Shown here: positions 5,334 to 10,611 of the stretch, in pieces
Position numbering within the stretch: position 1 is the first letter of the stretch
How the letters are laid out: every line of letters starts with the position of its first letter
Assembly (NCBI GenBank): GCA_947440715.1
Contig: CANETI010000049.1
Location: 1 to 10,611 of the forward strand
DNA: 10,611 bases
Direction: 5' to 3'
DNA from: Planctomycetota bacterium
GTDB taxonomy: Bacteria; Planctomycetota; UBA11346
Program-made: the position numbers and the translations under genes
Notes under the pieces: generated by a model
The model's input: only the letters and a program-made list of their open reading frames with translations
Told to the model about the DNA's origin: nothing
Database searches by the model: none

Positions 5334-6017
5334 ATGCGCAGTACATTATCGTTTTCCTGGAGGCGCGTTGCCATCGCGCTCGCCATACTCGGTATTGCCG
5401 CGGTGATCATTTTCCTATTCGGCAGGTCCCTATGGTATCCGCTCATGGTTAAAATAATGGGCGGAAAATCGATTGCGGATCGCATAACAGAAATCACCTC
5501 GCATTTTCCACAATTGCAACAACTAACAATTAATCAGGTCACACTCATCGGGGTAAAAGATCCGGGCTATCTTGATGTCTTTATTAATGGCACTTTTTGG
5601 AAACGTTTCCCATTTACGGCTCAATCAGGAAAGACAGGGCCGAAATTACGCGCTGGTGACGGGCAAATACCAGAAGGACTCTATCGTGTCGAGGCTCTTA
5701 ATCCCAATAGTTCTTATCATTTATCTATGAAGGTATCTTATCCCAATCATGATGATCGCGCTCGTTCATTAACTCTTGGCATCAATGATTTTGGCGGCGA
5801 TATCTATATTCATGGCAAACAAGCCTCAATTGGTTGCATCGCCATTGGTGATGATGCGATTGAGCAGGTTTTCTACCTTGTTAACCAGTGTGGATTTAAA
5901 AACGTCTCGGTCATTATTGCGCCAAACGATTTCAGCACAGATCCCCCAGCATTCAACGAACATCGCGCCTTATATGGGGCCATTAAAAACGCGCTGGCAC
6001 CCTATTATCAAAAATAG
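5334..6017 (+). CDS. YafK-like L,D-transpeptidase family protein (YkuD domain)
   Basis: From the ATG at 5334 the protein has 227 residues: a short basic tip, a membrane anchor at about 11-30 (RVAIALAILGIAAVIIFLFG), then a periplasmic YkuD domain. Visible signatures are YLDVFINGTFWKRFPFTAQSG, GDGQIPEGLYRV, MKVSYPNHDD and the catalytic segment IYIHGKQASIGCIAIGDD with H160 and C168. The spacing HGxxxSxGC and the motif SYPNxxD fit the YafK/DpaA-like branch rather than the classical SHGC-type enzymes. Such enzymes make or cut L,D-linkages at meso-diaminopimelate in peptidoglycan; which of these applies here is unknown. A frame extending to 5238 starts with GTG and lacks homology, so the ATG that places the anchor near the N-terminus is preferred, although it has no strong Shine-Dalgarno. 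Catalytic residues appear intact. Confidence 0.88.
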   Translation: MRSTLSFSWRRVAIALAILGIAAVIIFLFGRSLWYPLMVKIMGGKSIADRITEITSHFPQLQQLTINQVTLIGVKDPGYLDVFINGTFWKRFPFTAQSGKTGPKLRAGDGQIPEGLYRVEALNPNSSYHLSMKVSYPNHDDRARSLTLGINDFGGDIYIHGKQASIGCIAIGDDAIEQVFYLVNQCGFKNVSVIIAPNDFSTDPPAFNEHRALYGAIKNALAPYYQK

Positions 6018-6136
6018 AACGAAGTGCACGATAACGCTCATATGAACGTCTGTCGGTTTCCTCCACGTTGGATTTCCCCGCTTGCGCCAACTGAATCCAC
6101 CGCGCTAAGCTGACCACTCATCTTGGAGGTCTTATC

Positions 6137-7534
6137 ATGCGTCCATGGTTATTCTCACTGCTGCTCGCGTGCACCGCTTGGACGAACGCGCCCACAATCC
6201 ACGCGGTCGATTCCGCGGCACGACCCAATGTCTTATTTATTGCCATCGATGATTTAAACCATTGGGTTGGCTATACGGGGCGCAATAAACAAGCGCAGAC
6301 ACCGAATATTGATCGCCTATCACGCATGGGCGTATCGTTTACCAATGCGCATTGCGCGTCACCACTCTGTAATCCATCACGTGCCGCATTGATGAGCGGT
6401 ATTCGACCAAGCACCAGCGGCTGTTATCAGAATGACCAAGACTGGAAAGCGCTGATTCCCGAAGGTAAAGGACTGTCCCATACGTTCAAACAAGCGGGTT
6501 ATTCCGCTCTCGGAGCTGGGAAAATCTATCACAGTAATACGTACTATCCTGCTGAATGGACTGACTATTTTAATGAAAAAGCCACGGGAAAAGGTTCAGG
6601 CCCCATTGGCAAAGATGACGGTTTTAAACAGCCGATGCCGCATAATCTCAAAGATACCGACATAAGTGATTGGCACATTGCAGATTATTGCATCGAACAG
6701 TTAGGTAAGGCACACGATAAGCCTTTTTTCCTCGCCTGTGGTCTGCATAAACCACATTTACCGTGGGTCGTACCGAAAAAATATTATGACCAATTCCCAC
6801 TCGCAACCATTGAGCTCCCGCCTTATTTAGAAAACGATCTCGATGATGTACCGCCCAGCGGTGTGAAGATGGCTAATCCTAAACAGGACCATGAATTTAT
6901 CCTGGCGAATGATCGTTGGAAATTGGCGATTCAATCGTACCTGGCCAGTTGTGCCTATACCGACATGAATGTCGGTCGCTTGCTTGATGCGCTAGAAAAG
7001 AGCCCGCATAAAAATAATACCATCATCGTCCTGTGGGGCGATCATGGTTGGCACTTAGGCGAGAAACATCACTGGCGTAAATTTTCGCTGTGGGAAGAAT
7101 CCACGCGCGCACCACTGATCTGGGTCGCACCAGGAATATCGACGCCTAACACGATCTGCGCCCGATCCGTGGATTTCATGAGTATTTATCCCACGTTATG
7201 CGCCCTTGCTGGCATCCAAAAACCCGCGCATGTAGTGGGGGAAAATATTACTCCCCTGCTGCGTGATTCCAAAGCGCCGTGGTCAACACCTGCGCTCTGC
7301 ACGTTTGGCTACCAAAATCACGCCGTGCGCAGTGAACAATGGCGTTTTATTCGTTACGCTAATGGCGAAGAAGAGCTCTACGACGAAATCGCTGATCCCT
7401 ATGAATGGACCAATTTGGCGAACAAGCCGGAACATGCCGCAATTAAAGCTGAATTATCTCGCTTCTTTCCCATGAAAAATAAACCACAGGTGAAATCGGC
7501 TAAAGAGGTGAAGGGCAATAAAGACGATAATTAA
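6137..7534 (+). CDS. Exported sulfatase, iduronate-2-sulfatase-like
   Basis: A 465-residue alkaline-phosphatase-fold sulfatase. A signal peptide covers about residues 1-23 (ends TIHA). PNVLFIAIDDLNHWVG (30-45) supplies the metal-binding D38 and D39. C78-N-P-S-R82 is the C-x-P-S-R motif whose Cys is converted to formylglycine, followed by AALMSGIRPSTSG. K129, HKPH (204-207), D302-H303 in LWGDHGWHLG and the following KHHWRK complete the active site. The 'DDLN' and 'RPSTSG.YQN.QDW' segments resemble iduronate-2-sulfatases (probably S1_7 type), which remove sulfate esters from uronic-acid-containing glycans. The exact substrate is not deducible. GGAGGT at 6125-6130, six bases before the ATG, is the strongest ribosome binding site in the window. 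The C-terminus is Lys-rich. A formylglycine-generating enzyme must be encoded elsewhere. Confidence 0.95.
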   Translation: MRPWLFSLLLACTAWTNAPTIHAVDSAARPNVLFIAIDDLNHWVGYTGRNKQAQTPNIDRLSRMGVSFTNAHCASPLCNPSRAALMSGIRPSTSGCYQNDQDWKALIPEGKGLSHTFKQAGYSALGAGKIYHSNTYYPAEWTDYFNEKATGKGSGPIGKDDGFKQPMPHNLKDTDISDWHIADYCIEQLGKAHDKPFFLACGLHKPHLPWVVPKKYYDQFPLATIELPPYLENDLDDVPPSGVKMANPKQDHEFILANDRWKLAIQSYLASCAYTDMNVGRLLDALEKSPHKNNTIIVLWGDHGWHLGEKHHWRKFSLWEESTRAPLIWVAPGISTPNTICARSVDFMSIYPTLCALAGIQKPAHVVGENITPLLRDSKAPWSTPALCTFGYQNHAVRSEQWRFIRYANGEEELYDEIADPYEWTNLANKPEHAAIKAELSRFFPMKNKPQVKSAKEVKGNKDDN

Positions 7535-7537
7535 AAA

Positions 7538-8347
7538 TCACAACCGTTTCGCATCATGGCCGTGTGTATTTGGCAGTGGCGGGCCACCAAGGCGAATTTC
7601 TCTGGGCGATTGACCGAGCTCGCGACGGATCATTTTATTCAGCGTCTGTATATCAGAAATGCCGATCTGCTTCGGAATGGTTTTAATCGGGATATTTGAG
7701 TGCCGTAACAAATACGCGGCACGCTCTGCCCGGCGACGGCGAATATGTGCCATCACCGTCATGCCCACTTGGGCCTGAAAGAGGCGCACTAAATGATTTG
7801 GCGAACAACCCGCGTATTTGGCAATCGCTGGCACGCGCATCGGACTGGCTAAATTACGTTCAATGAAGTGACGCGCACGCTCAACCGCCACATGCCCTTG
7901 CTTTTTATCACTGTCGCTATTGCTCAAACTCCACAGCACGTCCCAAAGTCGAGCATTGGCACGAGTTGGGTTGGTAGGGAACCAGCCAACGGCTTCCATG
8001 AGCGAGCGATTTAGTAATTCGAAACGCGCTCCGACATCCGCTAAGCGGGGAATATTTACCGTATCCGCCACGATACTTGGCATGCGAAAATGTGCGAACG
8101 TGTGTGCACAGTGACTGGTTGGAAAATGATAAATGGTGCGCGTGCCCGCCGGAGTGATGCCCACCATTCCTGGGGCGATCTCCAATTTGTCCCCATCTAT
8201 TTCTAACTGCGCCTGATAAGTGTAGAGATGCAGACTCCAACGATCCGCTAAACAATACGATTGCGTCCCAGGACCATGGACGCCAATAGCCATTTGTGTG
8301 GCCTGGGGCGGTTGACCGAGCGGTATGTGGTAATTGGACTGAGACAT
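7538..8347 (-). CDS. AraC-family transcriptional regulator
   Basis: A 269-residue protein from the ATG at 8347. Residues ~18-90 look like a cupin-type AraC ligand-binding domain (WSLHLYTYQAQLEIDGDKLEIAPGMVGITPAGTRTIYHF). Residues ~153-253 hold the two helix-turn-helix units: the first around MRVPAIAKYAGCSPNHLVRLFQAQVGMTVMAHI, then RRRRAERAAYLLRHSNIPIKTIPKQIGISDIQTLNKMIRRELGQSPREIR. The usual second-helix 'GF.d.syFsr.Fk' is changed to 'GISDIQTLNKMIRRELGQSPRE', still a normal variant. It probably senses a sugar and controls the divergent secreted cytochrome/DUF1549 gene, and perhaps the sulfatase. A TTG-start extension to 8392 is possible but lacks support. Its end lies 3 bases from the sulfatase end, tail to tail. 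Confidence 0.95.
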   Translation of the reverse strand: MSQSNYHIPLGQPPQATQMAIGVHGPGTQSYCLADRWSLHLYTYQAQLEIDGDKLEIAPGMVGITPAGTRTIYHFPTSHCAHTFAHFRMPSIVADTVNIPRLADVGARFELLNRSLMEAVGWFPTNPTRANARLWDVLWSLSNSDSDKKQGHVAVERARHFIERNLASPMRVPAIAKYAGCSPNHLVRLFQAQVGMTVMAHIRRRRAERAAYLLRHSNIPIKTIPKQIGISDIQTLNKMIRRELGQSPREIRLGGPPLPNTHGHDAKRL

Positions 8348-8355
8348 AGTGATTT

Positions 8356-8476
8356 TAGACCACTTATGATGAGTCCAGACTGATTTACACAAGCAACAAT
8401 ACTCATAAATTACCGTATCAAATCATAAGTTATTACTAACGCTCACCTCGCTCAAAATCATCGACCTAGACCACTT
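8356..8476. promoter_or_regulatory. Multi-site operator-like region between AraC gene and PSD1-type gene
   Basis: TAGACCACTT occurs twice as a perfect direct repeat (8356-8365 and 8467-8476). ATCATAAGT occurs at 8422-8430 and, inverted, at 8362-8370. A related CTCATAAAT at 8402-8410 lies exactly 20 bases from the 8422 copy in the same orientation. Direct half-sites about two helical turns apart are the usual layout for AraC-family dimers, and distant extra sites suggest DNA looping. The motifs are seen; binding by the adjacent regulator is inferred. Confidence 0.5.
8384..8411 (+). promoter_or_regulatory. Possible sigma-70-like promoter towards the PSD1-type gene
   Basis: TTTACA (8384-8389) and TAAATT (8406-8411) are 16 bases apart and match the -35/-10 consensus at five and four of six positions. 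The candidate overlaps the CTCATAAAT motif, which would fit regulation by the AraC protein, but it would leave a leader of roughly 170 bases. Weak evidence. Confidence 0.25.
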
Positions 8477-8479
8477 GAA

Positions 8480-8496
8480 GATGCTATTAAAGCATC
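8480..8496 (+). repeat. Hairpin GATGCT-ATTAA-AGCATC in the leader of the PSD1-type gene
   Basis: A perfect 6-bp stem with a five-base AT loop. It is flanked by roughly inverted copies of GACCACTT (8469-8476) and AGGTGGTT (8504-8511), so the whole 8469-8511 block is an imperfect larger palindrome. It may be an operator or an mRNA structure; no T-run follows. Confidence 0.45.
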
Positions 8497-8587
8497 AATA
8501 TTTAGGTGGTTCATCAAGCGAACCGGATTTGAGCATCTCGTGTGCCTTCACCGTCGTTGTTCGGGTATCTTCATAAGGGTTCCATCG

Positions 8588-10611
8588 ATGATTACTGACA
8601 CTATTTTTCGCGCATCGCCCACCTGGATCATCGGTCAAAAATTCGTCATCGTTTGCGCCGCATGGTTTGCTGGCCTGGGTGTCGTTACTAGCGCCGAAAC
8701 GAGCGCACACGTCGACTTCAATCGTGAAGTACGACCTATTTTATCTAATATCTGTTTTCACTGCCATGGACCAGATGCCGCCCAACGCAAAAAAATTAAA
8801 ACCGATTTACGACTAGATACGCGTGAAGGTTTGTTCGGCAATTTAGATGGTGTTATTCCGGTCGTCCCAGGACAACCGCAAAAGAGCGAAATTATCGCAC
8901 GGCTGATGACGCATGACCAAGACAATATCATGCCACCGCCCGACGCGCCGAAACAATTGACCAAAGAAAATATTGCCACCATTACGAAGTGGATCGAACA
9001 AGGCGCCACCTGGGAACAGCATTGGGCATTTGTTACACCAAAAACACCGGAGTTACCAAAGGCCAACCAAACTCAGTGGGTAAAGCAGCCCTTAGATCAT
9101 TTTGTTCTTGCGCGTCTCACTAAAGAAAAATTAATCCCTGCCAAAGAATCCGATCGCGTCACGTACATCCGGCGTGTGAGTTTAGATTTACATGGGTTAC
9201 CACCAACGCCCGCAGAAGTGGATGCCTTTGTCCAAGACAAACGCCAAGATGCTTATGAACGCCTGGTTGATCGTCTGCTCGCCTCGCCACGCTATGGCGA
9301 AATGATGGCGATGAGCTGGCTCGATGGCGCGCGTTTTGCAGACAGTCATGGTTATCAAGCCGATGCCCAACGTCACATGTGGCGCTGGCGTGATTGGGTA
9401 ATTGATGCCTTCAATACTAACATGCCGTTTGATCAGTTCACTGTTGAGCAATTAGCGGGGGATTTATTGCCAAATGCCACACTTGATCAGAAAATAGCGA
9501 CTGGGTTCAATCGTAATCATCGCATCAATACGGAAGGCGGGATTATCCCGGAGGAATGGCGTATTGAAAATGTTATGGATCGCGTTGAAACCACGGGCCA
9601 AGTGTGGTTAGGACTCACACTCGGATGCGCGCGCTGTCACGATCACAAATATGATCCCATTACCCAAAAAGAATTTTATCAGTTCTTCTCGTTCTTTAAT
9701 ACTATTGATGAAGTCATGCGTGGTGGTTCAGATGCCAATAACAAAGAACCCATCGTCAAAGCTCCCACGCCCGTCCAACTAACCAAATTGGCGGAATATG
9801 TTGCGGCGGTTGATACCGCGACCAAACGCGTCAAAGAATTAGAAAAGAATTACCTCGTACAAGAAAAAGAATTAGAAAAGAAAACTCCCGCCACTTTAGG
9901 CGAAGATGTAAATAATGGACTTATTGCGCGCTTCATGCTCGACACCCATGCAAAAGATAGCAAAGGCACTTGGTCTGAGGGCAGTTGGAAAGAGGGCAAA
10001 GCCTCATTCACGAACAAGGGCATGATCTTGGCGGGTGCTGCATCTTTTGACAGCAAAGCCTTTATTGAATTAGGATCTGCAGAAGACACCCAGGTCGTCG
10101 ATTATAACAAACCATTTACCATTTCGGCATGGGTACAACGCGAGGGTGACGGGATTATGACCTTGATCTCTCGCCTGACTGCGGGGAAGCAACCTCACGG
10201 TTATAAAATCGACTTACAAGATGGACGTGTTCAAGTTCGCTTAGTCGGAGAGAAATTAGCAGATAAAAAAGGGACCAACGAATTACAGGTCAGCAGTAAA
10301 AGTGCTCTTGAAAGCAAAGAATGGACTCATGTCGTCATTACCAGCGACGGCAGTGGGAAAGCCGCTGGCATAACTATTTTTGCTAATGGAAAACCTCTCA
10401 GTACGAAAATCGATCAAGATACATTAACCAGCACCATCGCTGCCAACGTACCACTGCGTATTGGTTCTGCGGTAAAAAATAAAACCAAATTCCAACTCGC
10501 TGATTTACGCTTTTATGAGCGTGCGGTTGATGCTGCAGGCATTAGTCGTATTCGCCATCAACCCTTGTATGACATCGCACAATTGCCGGAAAATAAACGC
10601 ACCGCAGAGCA
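8588..10611 (+). CDS. Secreted planctomycete-type cytochrome C / DUF1549 / LamG protein (partial, runs off right edge)
   Basis: The frame is open from the ATG at 8588 to the window end, 674 codons, with AAGGG at 8575-8579 as ribosome binding site. A signal peptide (1-36, ends VVTSA) precedes a PSCyt1 domain at about 43-140, where NICFHCHGPD carries the haem-type C56-x-x-C59-H60 and IMPPPDAP follows. A DUF1549/PSCyt2 domain spans about 165-375 (LDHFVLARL, RRVSLDLHGLPPTPAEVDAF, CARCHDHKYDPIT at 347-359). A short charged coiled coil (about 409-432) leads into a LamG/concanavalin-like domain (about 443-650, with KPFTISAWVQREG and EWTHVVITSDGSG). The DUF1553 (PSD1) domain that normally closes this architecture would lie beyond the edge. 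Such proteins are abundant in planctomycetes near sulfatases; a role in surface glycan oxidation or uptake has been suggested but not proven. Confidence 0.95.
   Translation, partial: MITDTIFRASPTWIIGQKFVIVCAAWFAGLGVVTSAETSAHVDFNREVRPILSNICFHCHGPDAAQRKKIKTDLRLDTREGLFGNLDGVIPVVPGQPQKSEIIARLMTHDQDNIMPPPDAPKQLTKENIATITKWIEQGATWEQHWAFVTPKTPELPKANQTQWVKQPLDHFVLARLTKEKLIPAKESDRVTYIRRVSLDLHGLPPTPAEVDAFVQDKRQDAYERLVDRLLASPRYGEMMAMSWLDGARFADSHGYQADAQRHMWRWRDWVIDAFNTNMPFDQFTVEQLAGDLLPNATLDQKIATGFNRNHRINTEGGIIPEEWRIENVMDRVETTGQVWLGLTLGCARCHDHKYDPITQKEFYQFFSFFNTIDEVMRGGSDANNKEPIVKAPTPVQLTKLAEYVAAVDTATKRVKELEKNYLVQEKELEKKTPATLGEDVNNGLIARFMLDTHAKDSKGTWSEGSWKEGKASFTNKGMILAGAASFDSKAFIELGSAEDTQVVDYNKPFTISAWVQREGDGIMTLISRLTAGKQPHGYKIDLQDGRVQVRLVGEKLADKKGTNELQVSSKSALESKEWTHVVITSDGSGKAAGITIFANGKPLSTKIDQDTLTSTIAANVPLRIGSAVKNKTKFQLADLRFYERAVDAAGISRIRHQPLYDIAQLPENKRTAE
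9833..9882 (+). repeat. Imperfect tandem repeat in the coiled coil of the PSD1-type gene
   Basis: The 17-base sequence AAAGAATTAGAAAAGAA occurs at 9833-9849 and again at 9866-9882, a 33-base period. It encodes KELEK twice, 11 residues apart, in the charged linker between DUF1549 and LamG. The period fits a coiled-coil spacer; exact DNA identity hints at a recent small duplication or constrained codons. Confidence 0.6.

Noticed and set aside
5228..5497. N-terminal extension of the Dabb protein
   Set aside because: The added residues are low-complexity and antisense to the transpeptidase anchor, while GGAG directly supports the start at 5227.
8495..8710. Minus-strand open frame of 71 codons near the PSD1-type gene start
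   Set aside because: It is antisense to the leader and signal peptide of the PSD1-type gene, with no homology features.
8758..10089. Three minus-strand open frames inside the PSD1-type gene
   Set aside because: All are shadows of the long plus-strand coding frame, which has clear PSCyt1, DUF1549 and LamG domains.

Overview
The window looks like a stretch of chromosome from a PVC-superphylum bacterium, most likely a planctomycete. The evidence is a 'planctomycete-type' cytochrome/DUF1549/LamG protein, an iduronate-2-sulfatase-like enzyme, a small Cys-rich TRASH/YHS-like exported protein, a Dabb-domain protein and a ribosomal protein S16 with a long Ala/Lys-rich tail. This is inferred from family membership; no rRNA or other phylogenetic marker beyond S16 is present. 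The genes are ordinary chromosomal genes. I see no phage, IS element, CRISPR array or tRNA.

Left part (1-1751). The first 145 bases hold the N-terminus of a minus-strand, single-pass membrane protein that runs off the edge. Bases 146-634 carry no convincing gene but contain two structured elements: a branched fold followed by eight T's, and a 12-bp hairpin close to the next gene. Then come a STAS-domain protein (635-997) and rpsP (1158-1640). rpsP stands alone, without its usual partners, and ends in a textbook terminator preceded by two smaller hairpins.

Middle part (1763-6017). An EamA-type exporter and a large COG2509-type FAD-dependent oxidoreductase lie 7 bases apart and probably form one transcript. 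A region with two DnaA-box-like nonamers precedes a small exported protein with a CCxxC motif. Its end faces a minus-strand Dabb-domain gene across a perfect 12-bp hairpin. A YafK-like L,D-transpeptidase is transcribed divergently from the Dabb gene.

Right part (6137-10611). An exported sulfatase converges on an AraC-family regulator with only 3 bases between them. The regulator is divergent from a large secreted cytochrome-c-like/DUF1549/LamG protein that runs off the right edge. The 240-base gap between these two holds several repeated short motifs in direct and inverted arrangement, plus a small hairpin; it looks like a multi-site operator. My reading is a locus for using a sulfated glycan or similar substrate, controlled by the AraC regulator. 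The substrate is not visible in the sequence.

I did not find a clearly new defence or mobile system. The best candidates for something undescribed are the AraC operator architecture, the structured region before the STAS gene, and the DnaA-box pair.
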